A stretch of DNA of 64,000 nucleotides from Sinorhizobium sp. B11 (lineage in GTDB: Bacteria; Pseudomonadota; Alphaproteobacteria; Rhizobiales; Rhizobiaceae): assembly GCA_039725955.1 (NCBI GenBank), contig CP091034.1, positions 1-64,000 of the forward strand, given 5' to 3'. Made by a program: the position numbers and the translations under genes. The notes below the pieces were generated by a model, which had not been told where the DNA came from, made no database searches, and saw only the letters and a list, made by a program, of their open reading frames with translations. This document shows positions 9,261 through 18,463 of the stretch, in pieces. How positions within the stretch are numbered: the first letter of the stretch is position 1; every line of letters begins with the position of its first letter.

Positions 9261-10907
9261 TTAGTGCATACGAGGGCGGCGTTTTTCGCCGCCGCGTTTT
9301 CGCGGCAGTCCCATCATACCTTGTGGGACCTGCTCGTCGGCTGCCAGTGCCGCATTATGCTGGCGTAGGCGCTCGAGCGCGACGGAAGCAAGCTGGGTAT
9401 AGGGAATGGCTGCCGGATCGTCGGTATGGATATCCTGGATCGCCGCGAGGACTGTCTCGGCTTGTGGGAGATGGCGAGCTGCGATGAGCGCGATACCCTC
9501 CTTATAGCGGGCCTGTACCACATGGGGTGCCTGCTCGCCGACGCGACGGAAGGTCACGACCGCATCCTCATAGAGCTTCAGCGCCAGTTGCGTATCTCCA
9601 AGGCGAAGCGCGATCGGCAGCGGCTCGGCGGTGCGCTCCAGCAGCGACTGGTAGGCAGCAAGGGCTTCGGTCAGCTTCCCCCGGTCGAAGAGCAGGTTGG
9701 CAATCCCGAATTCGGCGCCCACATGGCCCGGCGAGGATTGCAGAACCTGGGAGAAGATAATCTCGGCCCTTCCCTTTTCGCCCTTTTGATACATTTCGAG
9801 CGCCTGCTGGTAGGCATAGTTGACGCTGCGCGGATGCAGGACGCCGCCGAGATTGTGTCCGTTGCGGGTCCTGAAGAGCGTATAACTGATCCGTCGCTCG
9901 TCAGCGCCGAAGGCATACTTGTAAGCTTCGTTTCCGCGCAGGAAATCATAGAAACGGAAGCCGTCCTCGATGGCCCGGCGGATGCAATAGCCATGCAGCA
10001 CCAGACCGGGAGATGGCGTCCTCCAGTTCTCGTCACGACCGGTGATATAGAAGAGGATCGTCTTTTTCGGGCGGTCGATGATGTTGGCGAGGACGCCGAG
10101 CGGCTGTTCACCGAACCAGAAGACCGGGACGTCGAGCGTGCCGCTCCTGAAGCAGTCCATCAGCATTTCGCGGGTGGAATTGATGAGCCGCTCCGTTCGC
10201 TCCGCTCCTTTGCGCTCCGTCCACCGTGTGCGCCAGAAATCGAAGAGAATGCCAAGGTCCCGATCGATGGTGTCGGGCGTCGCCATGGTGATCCGGTAGC
10301 CCTCGTCGCTATCGAGCTTGCGCAGGAAGCGACGCAGCTTCTGGCGCGTCTGACTGCTCATCTTCTGCTCCAGATAATCGTCCCAGCTCTCAGGCAAAAA
10401 GACGACCGGGCAGATCGTATTGTCGATATTGTCTTTGCTGGTCGGGGCATTATCACGAAACATGACGAGCGGCCCCTGCAGCGCCGTGATCATCTTCTCC
10501 CGGCGTTCCGCCGGCCCGCTGAAATGTTCTAGCCGAAGATGCGTCCAGTTCTGCTGTTTGAGGTAGGCCGCAAAGCCGTCAATGGCTTTTTGCTCGTAGC
10601 CGGGCATGACAAGGAGGCCGGTATAGTCGGCCGAATAATTTCCGCCCATGACGATTTCGTCATAGAAAAGCCCGCTCTGCTCATCGAGTTTGGTCAGCAA
10701 CCTGAGCGGCAAAAAGGCAACATAGCGAGCATCCCGCTGCCGCTCGCGCAGCGCCAGGACAAACCAACGGCCACGGTGCGCAAGAAAGTCTTTGAGCCAT
10801 GTCCAGGAGAGGAAATGTTGGGCGTCCGGATCGTCCCGATAAACCTGATCCCAGTTATCGCGTACGGCATCGAAGCCGGCTACCGTATCAATGATATCGA
10901 TGCGCAT
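9261..10907 (-). CDS. CelD/BcsL-like GNAT acetyltransferase with C-terminal TPR region
   Basis: 548 residues. Residues 1-350 have the FemAB/BioF2-like GNAT layout: HFLSWTWLKDFLAHRG near the N-terminus, a basic helix SSQTRQKLRRFLRKLDSD, and SPGLVLHGYCIRRAIEDG followed by FYDFLRGNEAYKYAFGADE. These are typical of CelD/BcsL proteins that act in extracellular polysaccharide synthesis. The last 180 residues are helical repeats resembling TPRs (ALEMYQKGEKGRAEIIFSQ, FGIANLLFDRGKLTEALAAY). The ATG at 10907 has GGGAGGGGG directly upstream; the longer TTG start at 10919 would place this box inside the gene. It stands alone, convergent with the anti-sigma gene. The acyl acceptor is unknown. Confidence 0.78.
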   Translation of the reverse strand: MRIDIIDTVAGFDAVRDNWDQVYRDDPDAQHFLSWTWLKDFLAHRGRWFVLALRERQRDARYVAFLPLRLLTKLDEQSGLFYDEIVMGGNYSADYTGLLVMPGYEQKAIDGFAAYLKQQNWTHLRLEHFSGPAERREKMITALQGPLVMFRDNAPTSKDNIDNTICPVVFLPESWDDYLEQKMSSQTRQKLRRFLRKLDSDEGYRITMATPDTIDRDLGILFDFWRTRWTERKGAERTERLINSTREMLMDCFRSGTLDVPVFWFGEQPLGVLANIIDRPKKTILFYITGRDENWRTPSPGLVLHGYCIRRAIEDGFRFYDFLRGNEAYKYAFGADERRISYTLFRTRNGHNLGGVLHPRSVNYAYQQALEMYQKGEKGRAEIIFSQVLQSSPGHVGAEFGIANLLFDRGKLTEALAAYQSLLERTAEPLPIALRLGDTQLALKLYEDAVVTFRRVGEQAPHVVQARYKEGIALIAARHLPQAETVLAAIQDIHTDDPAAIPYTQLASVALERLRQHNAALAADEQVPQGMMGLPRKRGGEKRRPRMH

Positions 10908-11043
10908 GCCCCCTCCCAATACCCCATACGTAATTCGGGAGAATCCAGTCTAGTGAGAAACATCGATCTTCAAATAAACCGTCCGGGTGATTCCTTGAGA
11001 CGAAATCGGATTAGCCCGAAGCGATTGTTTTCAGACAACAATA

Positions 11044-11532
11044 TCAGAGCGCCACGATCCGCGGACTTGCGTGGATGAAGGTCCAAAGCGCCTTGCTGAT
11101 ATTGACGATCTCAGCAATCGATTTCTCAAGAAGCTCTATTTCCCGGTCATTCATCTGCTCGATCTTTCCGTAGCGGATTTCCTTGTCGTCCTCCACCAGG
11201 CGCATGAGTTGCGTGCTGGAAATTTCGCCCTTCTCATCGAAGGAATAGATGCAGTGATTGTATTTGTTGCGCATCTTCGATTCCTTCTTCAGGCGCGACA
11301 TGGCCGAAAGAACGGCCTTGCGGTCCGCAGCCGGAGTCGAAGGAAGCTTTGCGAGACGCTCGACGAGATCGATGCGCGCGCGCGTCGTGTTGAGTGTCAG
11401 AAAGACAACCACTGCAGCTTCCTTCTCCACGTTGAGAAGATGGGCGATAATATAGATCAGCAGGCTTTCTGTATTCGTCCAAACATAGTTTAGCCGGCCA
11501 ACCCTTAATAACACATCGGACATGGCCGTCAT
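11044..11532 (-). CDS. Hypothetical protein (162 aa)
   Basis: I do not recognise a family. The sequence is helical and charged, with a hydrophobic N-terminal third (LLIYIIAHLLNVEKEAAVVVFL), a basic middle (MSRLKKESKMRNKYNH) and an acidic C-terminal part (MNDREIELLEKSIAEIV). A GAGGGAG box 6 nt before the ATG supports the start. No signal peptide is evident. It lies upstream of, and in the same orientation as, nothing obviously related: the secretion operon begins on the other side and runs away from it. Confidence 0.65.
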   Translation of the reverse strand: MTAMSDVLLRVGRLNYVWTNTESLLIYIIAHLLNVEKEAAVVVFLTLNTTRARIDLVERLAKLPSTPAADRKAVLSAMSRLKKESKMRNKYNHCIYSFDEKGEISSTQLMRLVEDDKEIRYGKIEQMNDREIELLEKSIAEIVNISKALWTFIHASPRIVAL

Positions 11533-11612
11533 GCTGAACTCCCTCGGCTCAACGTTGATGATACATGGATTATATCAGATCATTTCGTTGAGTGCTTCGG
11601 CCATTTCTGTGT

Positions 11613-12962
11613 TTAGCGCTCCTTGAACGCGCGCGACATGCTATCGGCAACTGGCTTGCTCAGATATTCGAAGAAGGTACGCTCCGAGGTCTGGATCAGC
11701 ACTTCGGCCGGCATGCCGGGAACCGGGTGGAAATTGTGAATGCGGGCAATTTCAGAGTCGGGAATTTGCACACGCACGATGTACACGTCCTTGACGGACA
11801 AGCCGGAATTTTCCTCGACCGAATCTGCCGAAACATAGAAGACCTTTCCTTCCAGGACCGGCGTCGTGCGTCTGTTGAGGGCAGTGAGGCGGATCGCCGC
11901 CGTCTGGCCCTCGTGAAGCTGATCGATGGAGGTACGCAATACCTGCGCCTCCAGGATCAGCGGCACATGGGCCGGCAGAATCTCCATGATCGGTTTTCCG
12001 GTGGTGATAACACCGCCGGCAGTGTGGTAATAGGAGCGTACGACCGTACCTGTCACAGGCGAGCGGATGACCGTACGCTCCAGGACGCCGGTTGCTTCCC
12101 GAGCCTGTTCGCGAACGCTGTCGAGATCGGATTCGGCCGTCTCCAGCGCATCGAGTGCCGCCTGCTTGTTGGAATTGACCGCAATGACTGCCTCCTGGCG
12201 GAATTTGGCGATTTCTGCCTCGCTCTCGTTCAGCTCACCATTCAGGCGCGAAATATCGCCCATCGCATCGGCAATGGCGCGCTCTATGGCCAGTAGATCG
12301 GTCTTGCGCATATAGCCGACCTTGACGAGTCGCGCCTTGGAGTCCCGCTCGTCCGACAGCAATGACAGCTGCCGCTCGAAGGATTCGCGCTGTCCCTTGT
12401 AGCCATCGAAGCGATATTCCAGCGACTTGATGTTCTTCTCGATGAGGTTCAGCTGTTCTTCGAGTTTGACCCGCTTGCTGTGAAAGACCACGTTCTGGCT
12501 CTGGATAATCGCATTGACGTCTGGATCGCTGGCCTCTGCCATGACGATCTCGGGAGCCTTGAATTCATTTGTTCCCTGTGCTTCCGCCCTCAACCGCGCC
12601 ACAACCGCCTCCAGGCGCAGACGCCTCAAGTTCAACATGCGTTCGTTGGTCAGGGCGGCTGTCTGGTCGAGCGTCAGCAGTACGTCGCCTTCCTTGACGG
12701 TTGCGCCTTCGCCAACCATCATTTCCTTGATGATGCCGCCTTCAAGGTGCTGGACAACCTTGTTGTTGCCGGTCGCAACGAAACTGCCCTGGGCAATGAT
12801 TGCAGAGGCAAGCGGCGCGGTTGCGGCCCAATATCCGAAACCGCCAAACGAAGCGAAAAGCACCGTTAGGCCAACGAAGCTGTGCAGACGGATCGACCGC
12901 GGCACGTCGCCGTACCACTCGAGCTGCGCTGGGCCGGCCGTTTCCTGTTTCTTCTTTCCCAT
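11613..12962 (-). CDS. HlyD-family type I secretion periplasmic adaptor
   Basis: 449 residues. One N-terminal membrane anchor (about residues 25-48, SFVGLTVLFASFGGFGYWAA) is followed by a lipoyl/barrel-sandwich half-motif (VQHLEGGIIKEMMVGEGATV), a long coiled coil from about residue 120 to 280, the second half-motif (RSPVTGTVVRSYYHTAGGVI) and a beta-barrel tail. This is the layout of HlyD/PrsE adaptors that link the inner-membrane ABC exporter to an outer-membrane TolC protein. The ATG at 12962 is chosen for its GAAGG box and because the upstream in-frame sequence lies inside the exporter gene. It starts 5 nt after the exporter stop. No tolC is nearby, so a TolC encoded elsewhere is probably used. 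Confidence 0.93.
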   Translation of the reverse strand: MGKKKQETAGPAQLEWYGDVPRSIRLHSFVGLTVLFASFGGFGYWAATAPLASAIIAQGSFVATGNNKVVQHLEGGIIKEMMVGEGATVKEGDVLLTLDQTAALTNERMLNLRRLRLEAVVARLRAEAQGTNEFKAPEIVMAEASDPDVNAIIQSQNVVFHSKRVKLEEQLNLIEKNIKSLEYRFDGYKGQRESFERQLSLLSDERDSKARLVKVGYMRKTDLLAIERAIADAMGDISRLNGELNESEAEIAKFRQEAVIAVNSNKQAALDALETAESDLDSVREQAREATGVLERTVIRSPVTGTVVRSYYHTAGGVITTGKPIMEILPAHVPLILEAQVLRTSIDQLHEGQTAAIRLTALNRRTTPVLEGKVFYVSADSVEENSGLSVKDVYIVRVQIPDSEIARIHNFHPVPGMPAEVLIQTSERTFFEYLSKPVADSMSRAFKER

Positions 12963-12967
12963 GGCCG

Positions 12968-15235
12968 TCACCCTTCGATACGCGGGGGCTGCTGGCCGTT
13001 GCGGCCATTGCCCTTTGAGATTGCCTGCAGCACTTCGGTACGTTCGCCGAACATGGCGACCGTGCCGTCCTTGAGGACCATGATCTTGTCCACGCATTGC
13101 AGCAGCGCCGGGCGCTGCGTGATCGTGACGGTCGTGATCCCCTGTTTCTTGGCGTGGATCAGCGCCTTTGCCAGAGCGGCTTCGCCCTGCGTGTCAAGGT
13201 TGGAATTGGGTTCGTCGAGGACGACGAATTTGGGGTCGCCGAAGAAGGCGCGGGCCAGTGCGATGCGCTGCTTCTGGCCGCCCGAAAGCGGCGCGCCGTC
13301 GGCGGCGACGACGGTTTCGTAACCCTGCGGGAAACCGGCGATCAGCTCGTGCACGTCGGCCAGGACAGCTGCCTCGTAGATCTGCCGGTCTTCGACGTCG
13401 TCACGCATCCGGCAGATATTTGCCTTGATCGTCCCAGGAAACAGCTGCACATCCTGCGGCAGGTAGCCGATGCTTTCGCCGAACTGCCGCTGGTCCCAGT
13501 TGCGCAAATCCATGAGGTCGAGGCGGACATTGCCCGAGGTCGGCAGGATTGAGCCTACCAGCATCTTTCCGAGCGTCGTCTTGCCGGAACCGGAATTGCC
13601 GATGATTGCCAGCGATTCACCCTTCTTCAGCGAGAAGGAGATGCCGTTCAGGATCACCTTCTTCTGAGGTGGAGGGACGAAGAGGACTCGCTCAACGTCC
13701 AGCCGCCCTTCCGGATTGGGAAGTCGCAGGCGCGGGAAGTTGAGCGGCGAGGTGAGCAGCAGGTTCTTGATGCGGCCATAGGCGGCGGCGGAGCGGTTGA
13801 ACTGATGCCAGCCTTCGATTGCCCCTTCGATCGGCGCCAGCGCGCGACCGGAAATGATCGAAGCTGCGATGACCATGCCGCCGGTCAGTTCGCCCGATAG
13901 CGACAGATGGGCGCCCCAGCCAAGAAGCCCAACCTGCGTGATCATGCGGCAAGCCTTGGAAACGCCGGTGAAGACGATGTTGCGGTCCTGCGCCTGCACA
14001 TGGGATTTCAGCGAGCCGGCCGTTTCCCGGCCCCACATCTTCACTGCCTCCGGAATCATGGCGAGCGCATTGATGATCTGCGAATTGCGCGACATGGAAT
14101 CGAGATGAAAGTTCGCGCGGCTGAGATAGCTGTTGGATTCGGCGAACTGCTTGGCCGTAAGCTTCTGGTTCAGGAAGGCGATCAGGAACAGGACCGCGCA
14201 GCAGACCATGATGATGATGCCGAGATGCGGATGCACCAGGTAGACAACGATCACGAAGAGCGGCATCAACGGCGCATCAAGGAAGGCGATCAGCGTGCCT
14301 GACGTCAGGAAGCTTCGCAGAAGCTGAAGATCCTGCAGGATCTGGTAATCCTTGCCGCTTCCATGCAGCGAGGCGCGAGCCGCCGCGCTGAGGATCGGGG
14401 CGCCCAGCTGGACCTCCAGTTCCACAGCGGTCCGCATCAGGATGAAGCGGCGGACAGAATCCAGGAAAGCCTGTATGAGGACCGCGCCCACCACCACGAT
14501 CGAAAGCATCACCAATGTGTCGATCGAACGGCTGGTCAGGACGCGGTCCGAAATCTGGAAGAGGTAGAGTGGGATCGCCAGCAGGAGCACGTTGATCGCG
14601 ACCGTGAAGACCATCACGATGGCGAGGTTGCGCCTGATGACCGCGATACCTCGCGCAAGGCTCAAGGCGAAATTCACCGGCTCGCTGCGCTTGTGGAAGC
14701 CGCTGTTTCCGCCGCCGCCACCGCCGCCACCGCCACCGAGATCCGGTTCCTTGCCGCCACCGCCACCGTCCCCAGTCCGCGGGCGGCGCTCATTTTCCTT
14801 CAGCGGACCGGTGTTGCCGTCGATCGTCTTGGCAAAGGGAATATCCGGCTTGGCCTTCATCTCGTCGGCGTCACCAGGCGCCCGCCGTGCCTCGATATCG
14901 GGCATTGTTCGCAGTTCTTCGCCGGACTGCGGCTTTATTTCTGGTTCTACGGTATCGACGGCGGGAACATCATGACCGGAAAGCTGCCTTTCAGATCGTA
15001 CGATAGGCATCGCTTGCACTTCGTTCACTTTCTCTTCGGCGACAGTGCCGGCTTCATCTGGATGGGAGGGCGCCGTGTGTGTCAGTTGGCGAAGATGATC
15101 CACCGCATCATCGATTGCCGAAACGCAGGCCTGCGTCATGAAATCCTGAGGATCCGCCGCTGTGGGGGACGGCTTGTCGCCACGCAGATCCAGCGCGCTG
15201 CCATTGGCAAAAATCTGTTTTGAGATCTGGTTCAT
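12968..15235 (-). CDS. Type I secretion ABC exporter (permease/ATPase fusion) with long N-terminal extension
   Basis: About 755 residues. The first 180 residues are polar, Pro/Glu-rich and end in glycine runs (one of ten Gly); they do not resemble the C39 or C39-like domain of HlyB exporters. Then comes a six-helix membrane domain starting near LARGIAVIRRNLAIVMVFTV and a nucleotide-binding domain with Walker A GNSGSGKTTLGKM, signature LSGGQKQRIALAR and Walker B FVVLDEPNSNLD, the PrsD/AprD-type arrangement. It powers one-step export through both membranes. The ATG at 15235 has GGGAGAG upstream, against a TTG at 15250. The two genes upstream in the same operon probably encode its substrates. 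Confidence 0.92.
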   Translation of the reverse strand: MNQISKQIFANGSALDLRGDKPSPTAADPQDFMTQACVSAIDDAVDHLRQLTHTAPSHPDEAGTVAEEKVNEVQAMPIVRSERQLSGHDVPAVDTVEPEIKPQSGEELRTMPDIEARRAPGDADEMKAKPDIPFAKTIDGNTGPLKENERRPRTGDGGGGGKEPDLGGGGGGGGGGNSGFHKRSEPVNFALSLARGIAVIRRNLAIVMVFTVAINVLLLAIPLYLFQISDRVLTSRSIDTLVMLSIVVVGAVLIQAFLDSVRRFILMRTAVELEVQLGAPILSAAARASLHGSGKDYQILQDLQLLRSFLTSGTLIAFLDAPLMPLFVIVVYLVHPHLGIIIMVCCAVLFLIAFLNQKLTAKQFAESNSYLSRANFHLDSMSRNSQIINALAMIPEAVKMWGRETAGSLKSHVQAQDRNIVFTGVSKACRMITQVGLLGWGAHLSLSGELTGGMVIAASIISGRALAPIEGAIEGWHQFNRSAAAYGRIKNLLLTSPLNFPRLRLPNPEGRLDVERVLFVPPPQKKVILNGISFSLKKGESLAIIGNSGSGKTTLGKMLVGSILPTSGNVRLDLMDLRNWDQRQFGESIGYLPQDVQLFPGTIKANICRMRDDVEDRQIYEAAVLADVHELIAGFPQGYETVVAADGAPLSGGQKQRIALARAFFGDPKFVVLDEPNSNLDTQGEAALAKALIHAKKQGITTVTITQRPALLQCVDKIMVLKDGTVAMFGERTEVLQAISKGNGRNGQQPPRIEG

Positions 15236-15257
15236 CGTGGTCTCTCCCAATACCAGG

Positions 15258-17318
15258 TCACGCGACCACGACTTGCATTACATCTGAGGGGTGGGCGGAC
15301 GACCATGAAAGGTCATGGCCGCCGTTGATGATGCCATCGCCACTGTCCGTGCCATGGGGACCATCGTCATCGAGAAAGGCAATGACTTCATTGGCAAGCT
15401 TTGCGCCTGCCGCCTCGGGCGCAGTGGCATCGTGTTCTATGATCCCGCCTTGGATGAGAATGGCATCGGAATAGAGCTGGCCGGCAACGTAAGTAGTATT
15501 GCCGAAGCTGTCATAGTCGACGATTTGAGCGATATTGGCGACGGTATTGCTGCCCGTATCGATCGTGATCACGGCGTCCTGGTTATTCTTAAGGAGCTCG
15601 CCTGCTGCCTGGGTCACGTCGTCGGAATCTCCGAGCACGGCGACCTGTTTGATGATGGTCATGTCGAAGAGATTGCCGGTAATGTAGAGAACATTCAGGC
15701 CGACATAGCCCTGGAAATTGAGATCGGTGGACAAGCCCTCAGGCATTGACGGATCGCGCTCCAGAATTCCCTTCTCTGCCTGATGCATATAGTCGGGCAT
15801 GGTCTCGAACCGGTCGTTGGCCCCGACATTGTGGATCGCTGCAAAGTTCCAGATGAGATTGTTGCCGGACTGAACGGTGGCATTGCCGTCCGCGCCGTCC
15901 TCGGCGCGAACCCAATCGTTGTCGTAGAGAAGTGAAATCTGCGTGATGCTATTGATGTCGTAGACACTGCCGCCGACGATCACCAGATCGTATTGCAGGC
16001 CCATCTGGAAGGACGACGAGAAATTCAGTGTCGTATTGCCGCCGGTCAGAACGGTCGTTTGCGAGCCGCTCGTCGTGACGGTCATCGTGTCGTTATCGCT
16101 GACGAAATGATACTGCTCGATCCAGTTTACGAAGGATACGTCGCCGTTGACGATGCTGACCCGCCAGGCCATCGGAAAGATGGGGTCGCCATGTGCATCG
16201 ACGGTCGTCTCCGGTTGGGGCGATTGATACGTGCTGCGTTCAAAGCTGGCTATATTGTAGGCCGTGACACCGGCGTCATCGGCAGCATCGGCCGAGGAGT
16301 GGAACATCGAGGCGATATCGTCATCGTTGCTGTAGGCGTAAACCTGCGTGATGGCATCGATCTGGTGATAGTCGCCCATGATGGCCGTCACGGAAGAGAT
16401 TACCGCGGTATTGATGACGGAGGCTATATTTGCGACGAGGTTTGCGCCGGCAGTGACCTCCAGGCTGCTTGAAGCCGGGTCATGCTGCTCGACCGAGGTC
16501 TGGGTTTCGTCGGGATCTTCCGGCAGTTTGGCAAGGCCACGGTCCGGCAGCAGATCGTCCAGCGCCGGTATTTCTGAAACAAGCTTGCCGTTCATGTGGG
16601 TTCCGGTGATCTCGGACCCCGCCAGGACGAAATCATGCGCCTGGTCGTTTGGATTGTCTGCCGGCGGTTCGTTCGTTCCGAGCGATGTCTGGCCGGAATC
16701 CTTCACCACCTGAATGTAGGATTCCATATCGTTGGCGATATGTTTGACACCTTCGAAAGTGTCGGTCCGTTGCAGACTGGCAAAGGGAGTGAATATTTCG
16801 GTTTGGTCATTGAACTCTGCCAGCCGTTCGGTGACGAAGCTGGTGTCGCGGGGGGCATGGTAGCCATCCGTCATATCGAGATAGTCGTCGTCAAAGAGGA
16901 CGTTGACCTGCGTAGCGTATCCGATCACCGATCCGGGGCCATTGAAAACCTGCAGCTGTTCGTCGTCCTCGACATTGATGTCCTGCGGACTGCCGAACCG
17001 AGGCAACGACGACACATCGCGGTGCGCAATCTCGGAGAGCTTTTCGATGCTTTCCTCGAAGGGGCGGCCGAAGCGGCGGGCCCCACCATAGACGATCTCA
17101 TAACTGACGCTTCTGTAGTCGACGTCGGGATCGTAGTCTTTGAGCATGAGATCGGAAGCGAAGGCGGGAGTGTTGGCGACGAGGTCGTCGAGCGTGGGCT
17201 CATTTTCAACAGGACCCGTGCCCGCGGTCAGCTCTGCACGCAGTCTCATTTCTTCGGTCGTCGTTTCGAATATGCCGATGAAATGGGCGATAATTTCTGA
17301 GAATTTCTCGATTTGCAT
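15258..17318 (-). CDS. Putative type I secreted protein with degenerate ~100-residue repeats
   Basis: 686 residues, very acidic, one Cys or fewer, no signal peptide and no classical RTX nonapeptides. From about residue 300 a unit recurs with the pattern YxxxxGxxxDxxxIxQVxxLxDxD: compare GDYHQIDAITQVYAYSNDDD, GGSVYDINSITQISLLYDND and TGNLFDMTIIKQVAVLGDSD. These alternate with NxVxNxAxI turns (ANLVANIASVIN, NNLIWNFAAIHN, SNTVANIAQIVD). It lies 22 nt upstream of the exporter gene in the same direction, which is classic for a type I substrate. The start has GGAGGG about 10 nt upstream. I know no functional assignment; a beta-rich surface or matrix protein is the best inference. Confidence 0.75.
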   Translation of the reverse strand: MQIEKFSEIIAHFIGIFETTTEEMRLRAELTAGTGPVENEPTLDDLVANTPAFASDLMLKDYDPDVDYRSVSYEIVYGGARRFGRPFEESIEKLSEIAHRDVSSLPRFGSPQDINVEDDEQLQVFNGPGSVIGYATQVNVLFDDDYLDMTDGYHAPRDTSFVTERLAEFNDQTEIFTPFASLQRTDTFEGVKHIANDMESYIQVVKDSGQTSLGTNEPPADNPNDQAHDFVLAGSEITGTHMNGKLVSEIPALDDLLPDRGLAKLPEDPDETQTSVEQHDPASSSLEVTAGANLVANIASVINTAVISSVTAIMGDYHQIDAITQVYAYSNDDDIASMFHSSADAADDAGVTAYNIASFERSTYQSPQPETTVDAHGDPIFPMAWRVSIVNGDVSFVNWIEQYHFVSDNDTMTVTTSGSQTTVLTGGNTTLNFSSSFQMGLQYDLVIVGGSVYDINSITQISLLYDNDWVRAEDGADGNATVQSGNNLIWNFAAIHNVGANDRFETMPDYMHQAEKGILERDPSMPEGLSTDLNFQGYVGLNVLYITGNLFDMTIIKQVAVLGDSDDVTQAAGELLKNNQDAVITIDTGSNTVANIAQIVDYDSFGNTTYVAGQLYSDAILIQGGIIEHDATAPEAAGAKLANEVIAFLDDDGPHGTDSGDGIINGGHDLSWSSAHPSDVMQVVVA

Positions 17319-17455
17319 TGCCTTGGCCCTCCCTTTCGAAGAAACGACCGGCCATGCGATCCCCTTCTGCTGGAGCCGCGCTGTTCGTCAATTCGCACGC
17401 AAGCATTCAAACTGCACCGGCGGAAGCCGGTGCAGTCTTTTCTTGGTCTTGGAGG

Positions 17456-18463
17456 TCAGTGTCCGCTGGAATCTTCGCCGACATCGGAAACATGCGAGTT
17501 ACCGCCGATGACGCTGGAGTCCACTGCGTTGCTGAGCATGTTCGCGCCCTGAACGAGCTCCATATGGAAGCCCGAATTGGCAAGAATTGCCGAAGCATCT
17601 GCCGTGGAATTACCTGCGACGTCGTCACCCGCCTTGAGGTCCCAGCCCTTGCTGTCCATATCCATGCCGTCAGCACCGTTCGCCGTGCCGGCATTCGCAC
17701 TCAGGTGGTTCTGAGCGCCGCCATTCTCCATCGTGATGTTCCAGGCCTTATCCTGGTCTGCGAGATGGTTGGCTTGGACAGTGCTGAAGACGGAATCGGC
17801 GCCTTCGCCGGAGAGCGAGCCGTTGAGGATATTGTCGATGTTGAGGGTGAAGGAGAAGTCATCCCCGATGTCGAAGGTGAGGTCGTGGCCGGCTACGCCG
17901 AGGTTCCCGAAGTCCTTGACATCATCAATAACGGCGAAGTCTGTGTCCGTTTTGTTGAAGCTGTCGCTGGTATTGTGGCTATCGGTGGTCGTCTTGGTAT
18001 CGGTATCCGTAATCGTCTTGATGTCGGTGTCGATATCCGTGTCCGTCTTGGTGGTCGTGTCGTTGTCGGTGATCGTCTTGATGTCGACGTCGTCGTCACT
18101 GTACGACTTGGCGTCATAGCTCCAGTCGTAGTCCGATTTTGTGGTCGTCGTCGTGTCGTTATCGTTGATGTTGGTCGTCTTGATGTTCGTGTCGTCGTCC
18201 GACTTGTAGCTCCAGTCGTAGTCGTTGTCGCGGTTGTCGCCGTTGTCGGTCTTCACATCGAGATCGACGTTTGCCTTGACATCAACGTCCGTGCTGTTGT
18301 CGGTGTTGTTGCGATTGTCACCATTGGCGATGCCACCGACGTAACCAGTTGAATTGTCATCGATTTCTGTTGAATTTATAGCGCTGGAAAGGCCATCGGC
18401 CAAGGCGCCCACCTTGACGGTGTCGTCATCAGAGCCCGGCCCGGGCTTGGGGTCATAAGGCAT
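17456..18463 (-). CDS. Asp/Thr-rich low-complexity protein, probable type I secretion substrate
   Basis: 335 residues. The first 190 residues are almost entirely Asp, Thr, Asn, Ser and Lys, with runs such as DTTTKTDTDIDTD and two DYDWSY copies. This should be intrinsically disordered and strongly anionic, so calcium binding is plausible. The C-terminal 145 residues are more ordered (FGNLGVAGHDLTFDIGDDFS, SGFHMELVQGANMLSNAVDS). No signal peptide is seen. GGAGG 8 nt before the ATG supports this strand; a long open frame on the opposite strand is a compositional shadow. It is the first gene of the secretion operon, 137 nt from the next gene. Homology search may be hampered by low complexity. Confidence 0.72.
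   Translation of the reverse strand: MPYDPKPGPGSDDDTVKVGALADGLSSAINSTEIDDNSTGYVGGIANGDNRNNTDNSTDVDVKANVDLDVKTDNGDNRDNDYDWSYKSDDDTNIKTTNINDNDTTTTTKSDYDWSYDAKSYSDDDVDIKTITDNDTTTKTDTDIDTDIKTITDTDTKTTTDSHNTSDSFNKTDTDFAVIDDVKDFGNLGVAGHDLTFDIGDDFSFTLNIDNILNGSLSGEGADSVFSTVQANHLADQDKAWNITMENGGAQNHLSANAGTANGADGMDMDSKGWDLKAGDDVAGNSTADASAILANSGFHMELVQGANMLSNAVDSSVIGGNSHVSDVGEDSSGH

Noticed and set aside
9275..9293. GGCGGCG-TTTTT-CGCCGCC hairpin as a terminator
   Set aside because: It lies within the 3' coding end of the acetyltransferase gene and its T run is in the loop, not after the stem.
9426..10532. 368-codon plus-strand frame
   Set aside because: Antisense to the acetyltransferase gene, which has a good ribosome site and conserved motifs.
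17318..18352. 344-codon plus-strand frame rich in Val, Asp and Arg
   Set aside because: It is the complement of the Asp/Thr-rich gene; the minus strand has a GGAGG box and fits the secretion operon.
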